A stretch of DNA of 15,576 nucleotides, taken from NCBI GenBank assembly GCA_964400105.1, contig CAYNTG010000050.1, positions 1 through 15,576 on the forward strand, given 5' to 3'. The notes beneath the pieces were generated by a model, which saw only the letters and a list, made by a program, of their open reading frames with translations, was not told the origin of the DNA and searched no databases. Below are positions 1-6,409 of this stretch, in pieces. Numbering within the stretch: the first letter of the stretch is position 1; every line of letters starts with the position of its first letter. This DNA is from CAYNTG01 sp964400105. Lineage in GTDB: Bacteria > UBP14 > UBA6098. Position numbers and translations under genes: made by a program.

Positions 1-150
1 CGATGGCGCGCAATTTGCCCTAAGCAAATTTCGTGACATCGAGGGGGGTGGGGTAGGGTGAAGGGGCAGGTGACCGCTTGTGGTCGCCGAGGGGTGGGTC
101 TGGCGAATATCTCGAAAGCATTGCTTGCTGAGGGGTGGGGCCGCTGGCGC
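1..150. repeat. Dispersed structured repeat, copy 1
   Basis: These bases match 3405-3555 in the same orientation with only about eight differences (my hand alignment). The unit holds a perfect 7-bp inverted repeat (AATTTGC/GCAAATT, 12-18 and 24-30), a 20-nt hairpin at 69-88 and the small palindrome AAGCATTGCTT at 116-126. Position 1 is the window edge, so the unit may begin further left. It looks like an intergenic repeat family; no open frame is shared by the two copies. Confidence 0.85.
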
Positions 151-218
151 TCTCTCACACTCACGCTCCCGTGCGAGCGAGTTATTATTCGACTCTCAGC
201 CTCGGTTATGTCTGAATA

Positions 219-250
219 GCGATAAATATGCAGCGTAAAATATTTATCGC
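219..250. other. Perfect 10-bp inverted repeat, possible 3' end of minus operon
   Basis: GCGATAAATA at 219-228 pairs exactly with TATTTATCGC at 241-250 across a 12-nt loop. It lies 21 bases past the stop codon of the minus-strand ligase gene. It could stabilise or end that transcript, but the stem is AT-rich and no T-run follows, so it is not a typical intrinsic terminator. A protein-binding palindrome is also possible. Confidence 0.5.
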
Positions 251-271
251 GTCGCATTCGCTACTACAGCC

Positions 272-1480
272 CTAAAGCAGGTCGATCCTGTCGAGAAATA
301 TATCGTTCTTCGGCCCGAATCCGGTCCGCAGCTTACCCTTTTCGACCATTTTTGAAACGAGTTTTTCGACGAACGCCCGAGGAAGCGGAAGTGAAGTATA
401 GATATGACCCAGCGGCGTTCCAATCCCAACCGCATCCAGCAGTTCGTTATCGGGATCTTCATACGGAAGCGCCTTGCGCCGCCCCTGCGAAACAAGCCAG
501 CCGACCGGATCGACGCCGGATATATAGGCCCGCGTCATCTCGCCCGAGGCGCGGATGCGGTCGATGCCGGCTGGGATTATCTTCTCGATCCAATCGGAGA
601 CGGATATTCGGCTTTTTGCCATTTTCTCGATAATTCCGAACGGGCCGTCCGGCGCCCCGAATGTGTCGAGGCTCTCCGCAGCGAGCGGCAATATATGTTC
701 GAGCACAATTTCCGAGGCCGTTATCTCCGAATCCCCGAACCGGAATGTCGCTCTCATCCCGTTGCGGACCGCGTTCATTCTGTTCAAGCCGTATTCGAGA
801 ATGTTTGCCGCGAACGGCGGCTTTTTGAGCCTCGACAGGCCGACCGCGAGGCCGAGATAAAGCGCCCCCATCTCGACCATCATTGCTGGAGTGGGCTGGC
901 TGTCCGCCGCGCGAAACTCGAGCGTGGGCTTATATGGATATTTGATGCAAACATCGGTGCCCCAGCGTTCGAGGCTGTGCTCCGGCTTCATGAACGTCAT
1001 CGGATTTGAGCATGAGTGCGCGTTGTGTTTCATCCGCAGCGACCGGTAATTGCCGTCGGCGCTCGGACTGGAGGACATGATCGCGATAAGCGCCGGAACG
1101 AACGGCATCATCCTGTTGTGAAGCTCCGCGATGTCGGCGAAAGATGTCAGCGAGCCGGCGTGGATATGCCCTCCAGCGGGGTTTTGGTCGGCCTCTCGAT
1201 AGCCTATCGGCACGAGAACCACGCCCTCCCTTTTCGCTATTTTGACGCACGTCTCGAAAGCGAGTTTCGTTTTCTCGCGGAATTCCGCAAAGCTTTTGAG
1301 CATCCCGGGGCGGATCTCGAGAAGATCGATATCATCGCCGATCTCGAGTTCCGGCAGTCTGAGATTGGCCTTTTCAATAATCCGCTCTAACTTCTTGCCG
1401 CTGGCGGACATGCCGGTTTTCGCGGAGTTTATCGGGATTTCCCAGTCGATCCCAATCGTAATTTTTTCTATCGGGTTCAT
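272..1480 (-). CDS. GCS2/YbdK-like carboxylate-amine ligase
   Basis: This 402-aa protein looks like a member of the glutamate-cysteine ligase family 2 (YbdK/COG2170-like) within the glutamine synthetase/guanido kinase fold. Such enzymes use ATP to join a carboxylate to an amine. The visible marks, in order, are an N-terminal GIDWEIP strand (residues 10-16, the place of the GxExE metal-binding motif), GGHIHAGS at 103-110 (the G-x-HVHVG-type metal/nucleotide motif) and LEFRAAD at 187-193 (the IEFR-type motif). Length fits the family (about 370-400 aa). The ATG at 1480 follows an AGGA ribosome-binding site (AAGGAAAATAG-ATG). It starts 14 bases after the stop of the 435-aa gene, so the two are probably cotranscribed. 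The family is likely; the substrate is unknown, and gamma-glutamylcysteine synthesis should not be assumed. It appears soluble and cytoplasmic. Confidence 0.75.
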   Translation of the reverse strand: MNPIEKITIGIDWEIPINSAKTGMSASGKKLERIIEKANLRLPELEIGDDIDLLEIRPGMLKSFAEFREKTKLAFETCVKIAKREGVVLVPIGYREADQNPAGGHIHAGSLTSFADIAELHNRMMPFVPALIAIMSSSPSADGNYRSLRMKHNAHSCSNPMTFMKPEHSLERWGTDVCIKYPYKPTLEFRAADSQPTPAMMVEMGALYLGLAVGLSRLKKPPFAANILEYGLNRMNAVRNGMRATFRFGDSEITASEIVLEHILPLAAESLDTFGAPDGPFGIIEKMAKSRISVSDWIEKIIPAGIDRIRASGEMTRAYISGVDPVGWLVSQGRRKALPYEDPDNELLDAVGIGTPLGHIYTSLPLPRAFVEKLVSKMVEKGKLRTGFGPKNDIFLDRIDLL

Positions 1481-1494
1481 CTATTTTCCTTTTT

Positions 1495-2802
1495 TTATCG
1501 ATCGAGTTTCAGCGAGATACCGGCTATCGGGAGTTCGAGTCTTTCGGGCGTTTCTCTCAGTTTCGCCCGAAAAATCGTTTCGCCGACCTTAACAAGTTCG
1601 AGCCGCTTACTTTTTCCGCCGATAATTGCAAAGATCTCTGCCGACTCCGGCCCGCAAAGCACCACGTGGCAGTTTTTCCCATCGGAGATTGTTCCGAGCA
1701 GATAGCCTTTCCCCACCTCGAATCTATCCAGCGGCGATAGATGACAGGCGAAATTTTTCCCGCCGTTCTTCGGGATGGACATTTCCCCGCCGATAATCAA
1801 AGCTTTTGGCAGCGGCGCGCCCCTTTCGTGCCAGACCCTCGCAACCGAATTCGGGTCGAAAGCGAAAACCAACCCCTCGCCGGTATCTTTGCGTCTCGCG
1901 ACAATAAAGCCGCTCTTGCCAGTGTTGATATTGCCCGTATAATCAAACCATCTTTCGGTCCACATCCAGACCGGGATACTCGGATATAGCGCGAACGGCC
2001 TCGTTTTCCCGGAGGGTGTCCGCAGGCTGATATCGCAATTGCGATGTCCGAGCGGCAAGAAATGCATCGACAGAGCGGGGTGTATCTTTTTCGCTTTTGC
2101 CTTTTTTCCTTTATTCTGAATTCTCATTTCGAGGCCGAGGATCGGGCTGTCCGGCGCGAGACTCAGGGCGATACGCGTGTCGAGGCCGTCGCATTTGCCC
2201 TTCAACTGTATCGCAATAGGCGATTTTTGGCATTTTATATCGCCCTCGTTATATCCATCGACCTTGAATTTTGTGTTTTCAGGGTTAAAACCCTTCGATT
2301 TGAACCCGGCGAATGTTATCCCGCAGGGGATTTTTGAGTTGATGCCAGTAACGACCCGGTTATCGACCAAACCCTCGCGCCCCTTTTTCGCAAAATGGGT
2401 TATTAATCCGCCTCTGACCGGCGACAGATCGAGGCTCACCGTGCCGTTCCGCACATGTAATTCGGGATGGCCGTCCCTGTCGAAATCCTCGAATGCCGAG
2501 ACGATCTCACCTTTTCGAGAAGTTGGCATTTTTTTTGGCGAAGAAAGCCCGACGAGCGCGGCAGCGGTTTCCGCCCTGTCCAGAACAATCAGTTCGCCCG
2601 TGCGAGGTTCCGGCGCCTCCGCCGGAAAATGCCGAACTATCGAAATCTCGCGCTTTTTCAGCCTGCGCGCGATCTTTGCCGTATCCGCGACCGTATCCAC
2701 AATAGACAGGAGCAGCCGGTAGTTTCCGCTTTTCGGCAGCTTTTTGACCCTTTTAATTTCCGTTGCGAGTTGCATTTTCGACCGTCCGTTTAAGCTTTTC
2801 AT
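1495..2802 (-). CDS. Predicted beta-sandwich protein resembling a GH57 C-terminal domain
   Basis: I do not recognise this 435-aa protein as a named family. Residues 104-137 (AFEDFDRDGHPELHVRNG, then LDLSPVRGGLITHF) follow the pattern 'DxDxDG-x-E-hhh-N...P-x-x-G-G' seen at the start of the large beta-sandwich (DUF1926-type) domain ending GH57 4-alpha-glucanotransferases. The remaining ~300 residues are strand-rich and end in a small beta domain. No catalytic GH57 domain precedes it: the first ~100 residues are basic and short. It may bind or modify a glycan, but this is inference. No signal peptide is visible. The ATG at 2802 has no clear ribosome-binding site. Met10 (2775) follows a weak GGACGG and is an alternative start. 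It is the first gene of an operon with the downstream ligase. Confidence 0.6.
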   Translation of the reverse strand: MKSLNGRSKMQLATEIKRVKKLPKSGNYRLLLSIVDTVADTAKIARRLKKREISIVRHFPAEAPEPRTGELIVLDRAETAAALVGLSSPKKMPTSRKGEIVSAFEDFDRDGHPELHVRNGTVSLDLSPVRGGLITHFAKKGREGLVDNRVVTGINSKIPCGITFAGFKSKGFNPENTKFKVDGYNEGDIKCQKSPIAIQLKGKCDGLDTRIALSLAPDSPILGLEMRIQNKGKKAKAKKIHPALSMHFLPLGHRNCDISLRTPSGKTRPFALYPSIPVWMWTERWFDYTGNINTGKSGFIVARRKDTGEGLVFAFDPNSVARVWHERGAPLPKALIIGGEMSIPKNGGKNFACHLSPLDRFEVGKGYLLGTISDGKNCHVVLCGPESAEIFAIIGGKSKRLELVKVGETIFRAKLRETPERLELPIAGISLKLDR

Positions 2803-2829
2803 ATAACTATACAGGTTATATCCGGCAAG

Positions 2830-2857
2830 ATTTTATAAATCACGGATTGAATTGCAA
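2830..2857 (-). promoter_or_regulatory. Putative sigma70-like promoter for the leftward two-gene operon
   Basis: On the minus strand TTGCAA (2852-2857) and TAAAAT (2830-2835) are separated by 16 bases. Transcription would start near 2823, about 20 bases before the ATG at 2802. Matches to the E. coli consensus are 4/6 and 5/6. The surroundings are AT-rich, so chance similarity is possible. Confidence 0.35.
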
Positions 2858-3109
2858 GGTTTTATGTTAATTTGAGATCACGAACTGTTCATTTCACCAT
2901 TCTTTGTCGTCCGGCGATTTTTTGTCGATGTCGGAGTTCGGGAACAATCTGAAGCTTATGCGGTTGGAGAGGTTATACCATCTTTGCAGGATGAATTGAT
3001 TTAGTTTTCATCTTGTCCGCTTTTTCTAATTTATTGTGAAAATAATATATATAAGGCCTTTTTGTAAATCGAGATTTCTGATTTTTGACGGAAAACAAGA
3101 AATTTACCT

Positions 3110-3272
3110 GTCATTGCGATGTCCTTAGACCCGTATGGCACGTTGGCCTGAAAGGCACGTAGGCCCGTAGTGGAGCGGAGCGACCCCACAGGCCTTGGGG
3201 GCGGCAATCTCCCGCAAACGTCGAGATTGCTTCGTTTCACCCTACGGGTTTTCTTCGGTCACCCGCAATGAC
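3110..3272. repeat. Palindromic intergenic element with GTCATTGCG ends
   Basis: The element begins GTCATTGCG (3110) and ends CGCAATGAC (3264-3272), which are exact reverse complements. A nested perfect 8-bp hairpin, GCAATCTC/GAGATTGC, occupies 3204-3230. This layout is typical of small non-coding repeats dispersed in many bacterial genomes, often mis-called as short ORFs. No transposase is present, so it would be a passive, MITE-like unit at most. Confidence 0.75.
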
Positions 3273-3356
3273 ATGTTTTATCATTTTATCACTTTGTAAA
3301 GGTTCACACTCGTTTTTCAGCAATCTCGAATTAACAATTAACAATGAAAAATGAGG

Positions 3357-3380
3357 GGCGCGGAAACGCGCCATTTTTTT
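3357..3380 (+). terminator. Orphan intrinsic-terminator-like hairpin
   Basis: GGCGCG (3357-3362), a GAAA loop and CGCGCC (3367-3372) are followed by A and seven T. As sequence it is a textbook rho-independent terminator on the plus strand, but no plus-strand gene lies upstream; everything to its left reads leftward. It may end antisense or read-through transcription, or simply belong to a repeat. Confidence 0.45.
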
Positions 3381-3404
3381 GGGAGGCGTGGGGGCGGGGA
3401 AGGG

Positions 3405-3555
3405 CGATGGCGCGCAATTTGCCCTAAGCAAATTTCGTGACATCGAGGGGGTGGGGGTAGGGTGAAGGGAAAGGCGGCCGCTTGCGGTCGCCGAGGGGTG
3501 GGTCTGGCGAATATCTCGAAAGCATTGCTTGCCGAGGGGGTGGGGCCGCTGGCGC
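3405..3555. repeat. Dispersed structured repeat, copy 2
   Basis: This is the complete second copy of the repeat at 1-150, in the same orientation. The AATTTGC/GCAAATT palindrome is identical (3416-3434). The hairpin at 3473-3492 differs from copy 1 at three stem or closing positions, and all keep pairing. The sequence match ends at 3555, where the downstream flanks diverge. Confidence 0.85.
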
Positions 3556-3580
3556 GGGAAGGGATGATGGGTTGGGATGG

Positions 3581-3611
3581 GATTTTTGCGTCCGAAGGAA
3601 CCGCAAAAATC
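3581..3611. repeat. Perfect 10-bp hairpin
   Basis: GATTTTTGCG (3581-3590) pairs exactly with CGCAAAAATC (3602-3611) around an 11-nt loop. It lies just after the 150-bp repeat and may be part of a larger composite element. No T-run follows. Confidence 0.6.
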
Positions 3612-3783
3612 GTGACAGCGGTCGGCGGCGACGACAGGCAACTTGCTCAACGCGCATTCGGCACGATTTCGCTTTTTGGGCGGGGATTCAAGCGGAAAGC
3701 GCCGCCTACAACCGAATGAAGCACGTCTGTGCGACGACCCGGAACGGCGCTTAATTCAAACTCTGTCGCCGAATCGGTTTCAT

Positions 3784-3802
3784 CTGTGGGCATTGCCCAC
3801 AG
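3784..3802. repeat. Perfect 8-bp hairpin with 3-nt loop
   Basis: CTGTGGGC (3784-3791) pairs exactly with GCCCACAG (3795-3802) around ATT. It sits 46 bases beyond the stop of the leftward DUF5652-like gene, so it could mark that operon's 3' end. There is no U-tract on that strand. Confidence 0.55.
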
Positions 3803-3847
3803 CGTGGTTTCTCTACGAGTCCAAATATCTGTATGATAAGGCAGTAT

Positions 3848-4099
3848 CTATTTCTGTGCCGCTTCGCCGGATTGAATCCGCTTCAGTTTTGGATTTGCGA
3901 CGGCGAGAATATAGATCAACGGCAGAATACCCGCGGTGTTAATGATGAATAACACGACAAACCATGCGGTTTGCTCGAGCCTCGCCGATTTCCACAGAGC
4001 GATCCCTTTGAGAACCATCTCGGCGATAGCCAGGATGATTATCAATACGATAAAACCAACGCCGAGTCCTGCTCCGAGTAAGTCCATTCCGTTTTCCAT
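3848..4099 (-). CDS. DUF5652-like small membrane protein
   Basis: This 83-aa protein has two predicted membrane segments, about residues 11-34 and 45-66. Between them is the motif WKSARLEQTAWF, followed by NTAGILPLIYI (55-65). This pattern (WKaxR...WF...NtxGILpiiYi) matches what I know of DUF5652, a small membrane family of unknown function; the assignment is from memory. The tail is short and basic. The ATG at 4099 is preceded by a good ribosome-binding site (AAAGGTGAATC-ATG). It is the last of three leftward genes, 61 bases after the S4 gene. It should lie in the inner membrane; no biochemical role can be given. Confidence 0.7.
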   Translation of the reverse strand: MENGMDLLGAGLGVGFIVLIIILAIAEMVLKGIALWKSARLEQTAWFVVLFIINTAGILPLIYILAVANPKLKRIQSGEAAQK

Positions 4100-4160
4100 G
4101 ATTCACCTTTCTAAAATATTAGTATCGTGATTAACAAATATTGTCCGTCGTAATGCTCGT

Positions 4161-4376
4161 TTATTTTTTGGATTTAACCTCGATAATCTCCCCTGCGAAT
4201 TCGATTTTTGATCCGGGATAAAGCTTGCGCCTTTTGCGCGTTTCGACTTCCCCATCGACGATAACCTTACCAGACCCGATCGCGGCCTTCGCCGTAGCGC
4301 CCGAATCGCAAAGGCCTTCCGCCTTAAGCAGTTTGTAAAGCTCGATATATTCTCCATTGATCTCAAAAATAGTCAT
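4161..4376 (-). CDS. YbcJ-like S4-domain RNA-binding protein
   Basis: This 71-aa protein consists almost entirely of an S4 RNA-binding domain. Matching marks are IELYKLLKAEGLCDSGATAK (11-30), GSGKVIVDGEVETRKRRKL (34-52) and the closing PGSKIEF. The order and spacing match E. coli YbcJ, a small S4 protein proposed to bind RNA or act with ribosomes. The start is taken as ATG at 4376 rather than TTG at 4388, because GGAG (4383-4386) lies six bases before the ATG, inside the longer reading. It follows the CPBP protease gene by 12 bases and is very likely translated from the same mRNA. It is expected to be cytoplasmic. Confidence 0.85.
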   Translation of the reverse strand: MTIFEINGEYIELYKLLKAEGLCDSGATAKAAIGSGKVIVDGEVETRKRRKLYPGSKIEFAGEIIEVKSKK

Positions 4377-4382
4377 CTTTTT

Positions 4383-4386
4383 CTCC
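4383..4386 (-). promoter_or_regulatory. Ribosome-binding site fixing the S4 gene start
   Basis: GGAG on the minus strand lies six bases before the ATG at 4374-4376 and three bases past the CPBP stop codon (4389-4391). It overlaps the upstream TTG candidate's reading, which argues against that start. Confidence 0.7.
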
Positions 4387-4388
4387 AA

Positions 4389-5024
4389 TTAAAAAATACC
4401 GAAAATATTTGCGAAAATACCCAATATTATATGGCCGATCACCACACCGAAAATGTTCCGATGTCTATAATAAAGCGCACCCCATATTGCGCCGACCGCT
4501 AAAGCCAGGAGTAAAAAGACACCGGATCGATATATGATATGAATATAGCCGAATAGCAATGCGGAAATAGCTATCTGTTTCGCCTGACCGATAATTTTTA
4601 AACGGTCCATTTCGGCAAAAAGAAATCCCCTGAAAAAGAATTCCTGCGCGGGAGCGAGAACGAGAATGTAAGCGGGATAAAACAGATGCCATGGCGGCGG
4701 TTTCGCCGGTTCGAATATCCTGTTTGGAAAGATAATAAAAAGGAAAACGATCGATATAAGCGTTATAATCAGGCTCCAACCTATCGATTCCCATGCGTTA
4801 TCGAATCGAATGCCGAGTTCTTTTATTGAAAATTTCTGGTGGATTGCTATTATGATTACATAGAGAAGTAATATAAAGAATCCCGGCATGCGCCACTCGA
4901 ATGGAATCACATTGAGGCCTATAAGCGCGATGAGAACGAGATAAATTGCTACCAATCCGGCGATAAGCCGGGGATGATCCAAACTGAAATTTTCTTCGCC
5001 GTTTTGCTTCTCTTCATGCTGCAT
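4389..5024 (-). CDS. CPBP family intramembrane protease
   Basis: This 211-aa multi-spanning membrane protein has the CPBP (CAAX protease/Abi, Rce1-type) signature. The motifs are APAQEFFFRG (124-133, the EExxxR motif with Gln127 replacing the first Glu), LLFGYIH (156-162, the FxxxH motif) and GHIILG (197-202, the third conserved His). Six to seven hydrophobic segments fit the family. Members cleave or bind membrane substrates; some act in CAAX processing, bacteriocin immunity or membrane protein anchoring. The Q-E variant is, to my memory, found in other bacterial members, so loss of activity should not be assumed. It is the first gene of a leftward set with the S4 and DUF5652-like genes. The ATG at 5024 has no strong ribosome-binding site. 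Confidence 0.85.
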   Translation of the reverse strand: MQHEEKQNGEENFSLDHPRLIAGLVAIYLVLIALIGLNVIPFEWRMPGFFILLLYVIIIAIHQKFSIKELGIRFDNAWESIGWSLIITLISIVFLFIIFPNRIFEPAKPPPWHLFYPAYILVLAPAQEFFFRGFLFAEMDRLKIIGQAKQIAISALLFGYIHIIYRSGVFLLLALAVGAIWGALYYRHRNIFGVVIGHIILGIFANIFGIF

Positions 5025-5111
5025 TCATATAATCTAATGCTATATGGGGTTTTGCGCAACTTTATTTTTAACACCCGAAAATTAATAATTGTGACGGTGT
5101 AGAATCTTCGC

Positions 5112-5140
5112 TTGCGAACTGTTACGGTTTAATTTATCTT
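5112..5140 (+). promoter_or_regulatory. Putative promoter of the rightward five-gene operon
   Basis: TTGCGA (5112-5117), a 17-base spacer and TATCTT (5135-5140) lie in the 143-bp gap between divergent operons. The predicted transcript would start near 5147, about 20 bases before the ATG at 5168. An AAGGAG ribosome-binding site sits at 5157-5162. Each hexamer has only four consensus matches. Confidence 0.35.
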
Positions 5141-5167
5141 ATAAAAATATTTTTTTAAGGAGAATCG

Positions 5168-6400
5168 ATGGGTAAAACACTTATAGAAAAAATCCTCGCG
5201 GCGCACTCGAACGACGAAGTGAAACCGGGGAACACTATCTGGATCGATTTGGACGTGCGAAGCGCAAGGGACTTTGGCGGCGCGAACGTTATCGCGAACC
5301 TCATGCGCGAATATGGGGATGTGCTCCCACTCGCGGATACCACAAAAACCATTTTTACCTTCGACTGCGTGTCGCCGGCAAACACGATCCCATACGCGGA
5401 AAATCAGCATAAGATTCGACGGTTCGCGTTCGAGCAGGGAGCGAAGATATACGACGTCGGCCACGGAATAGGCACCCATGTCCTTATCGAAAACGGCGAC
5501 GTCCGACCGGGAATGACCGCCGTCGGAACCGATTCGCACTATAATATTTTGGGCGCGATAGGCGCATTCGGACAGGGGATGGGCGACCGCGATATCGCAT
5601 TCGCAATGAAGACCGGGAAGGTTTGGTTCGATGTGCCCCCGACGGTTCGGGTGAACCTCGAGGGATTGCCCGTCCATCGGGATGTTACCGCGAAGGATGT
5701 CGTTTTGAGGATGATCATGGAGTTCGGCGCGAGCGGTCTTTTGGGTCGGGCAATCGAGCTTTACGGCGATTTTATCGATCAGGCCGGACTTGACGAGCGT
5801 ATCACGATAGCCAGCATGGGCACGGAGATGGGACTCATCAGCATAATGATACCTCCGAATACGTCATTGATAAACGAACTAAAGCGTTGGTCGCCGGGCG
5901 AATTTAAGAAGATCGCGGCGGATGCCGATGCATCCTATGAGGACGAAATTACGATAAATATCACTGACCTCGAACCGTTGGTGGCCGCGCCTTTCGCTCC
6001 GCATAACGTCCATCCCCGAAGGGAGTTCGCGGGCAAGAAGGTCGAGAGCGTATTCGTTGGAAGCTGCACCGGCGGGAGGATATCCGACCTCGTTATGCTG
6101 GATAGCAAGGTCAAAAACGGCATCGCGCCGGGGATGATTTTGCGCGTCGTTCCGGCGACGCGTCGGACGCTCAAGCTCGCGATAGACTCCGGTATCTACG
6201 ATACCCTTTTCATCTCAGGAGCGGTTATCAGCCATGCCGCATGCGCAGGTTGCGCCAGCGGACAGATTGGAATGACTGGCGAAGGCGAGGTTCAGGTCTC
6301 GACGGCCAACCGAAATTTCAAGGGCAAACAGGGCAACGGCGAGACGTTTATCGCAAGCGCGCTGGTCGCTGGCGAAGTCGCCGCGAGCGGAACTATTTAA
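5168..6400 (+). CDS. Divergent aconitase/LeuC-superfamily large subunit
   Basis: This 410-aa protein has the length and layout of the 3-isopropylmalate dehydratase/homoaconitase large subunit (type 2 LeuC, about 410-430 aa). The three cluster ligands are present: Cys300 in GSCTGGR (298-304) and Cys359/Cys362 in ACAGC. TDSH (121-124) and GEGEVQVSTANRNFKG (371-386) are also clear. Several family active-site positions differ: the (T/S)HD motif reads ARD (34-36), DH reads DC (66-67), GxCHQ reads GIGTHV (100-105), DSHT reads DSHY, and the NRNFxGR arginine is Lys387. A hydro-lyase fold binding 4Fe-4S is likely, but the reaction is uncertain. No small (swivel) subunit gene is adjacent. The ATG follows AAGGAGAATCG. 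It is the first gene of the operon, nine bases before the PrsW-like gene. Naming it leuC would overstate the evidence. Confidence 0.85.
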   Translation: MGKTLIEKILAAHSNDEVKPGNTIWIDLDVRSARDFGGANVIANLMREYGDVLPLADTTKTIFTFDCVSPANTIPYAENQHKIRRFAFEQGAKIYDVGHGIGTHVLIENGDVRPGMTAVGTDSHYNILGAIGAFGQGMGDRDIAFAMKTGKVWFDVPPTVRVNLEGLPVHRDVTAKDVVLRMIMEFGASGLLGRAIELYGDFIDQAGLDERITIASMGTEMGLISIMIPPNTSLINELKRWSPGEFKKIAADADASYEDEITINITDLEPLVAAPFAPHNVHPRREFAGKKVESVFVGSCTGGRISDLVMLDSKVKNGIAPGMILRVVPATRRTLKLAIDSGIYDTLFISGAVISHAACAGCASGQIGMTGEGEVQVSTANRNFKGKQGNGETFIASALVAGEVAASGTI

Positions 6401-6409
6401 GGAAAAATT

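Larger units (their letters stand above)
2803..3847. other. Gene-free, palindrome-rich intergenic region
   Basis: No convincing gene lies here. Frames of 60-140 codons exist on both strands, but they run across repeats and have biased composition (Pro/Arg/Ser) with no domain. The contents from left to right are a putative promoter for the leftward operon, a gtcattgcg-type palindromic element (3110-3272), a GC-rich hairpin followed by a T-run (3357-3380), copy 2 of the 150-bp repeat (3405-3555), and further hairpins at 3581-3611, 3697-3752 and 3784-3802. Confidence 0.8.

Noticed and set aside
404..1009. 201-codon plus-strand open frame
   Set aside because: It lies antisense within the ligase gene, has Arg/Pro-rich composition and shows no domain; the minus-strand frame carries clear family motifs.
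2177..2722. 181-codon plus-strand open frame
   Set aside because: Antisense to the 435-aa gene, low-complexity Ser/Arg/Pro content and no ribosome-binding site.
3237..3650. 137- and 77-codon minus-strand frames
   Set aside because: They run through two repeat elements and are Pro/Ser/Arg-rich with no recognisable domain.
3462..3719. 85-codon frame over the second 150-bp repeat
   Set aside because: Copy 1 of the repeat does not keep the frame, and the region is dominated by palindromes.
5168..6400. Simple leuC call
   Set aside because: Catalytic motifs differ at several positions and neither leuD nor any other leucine gene is nearby.
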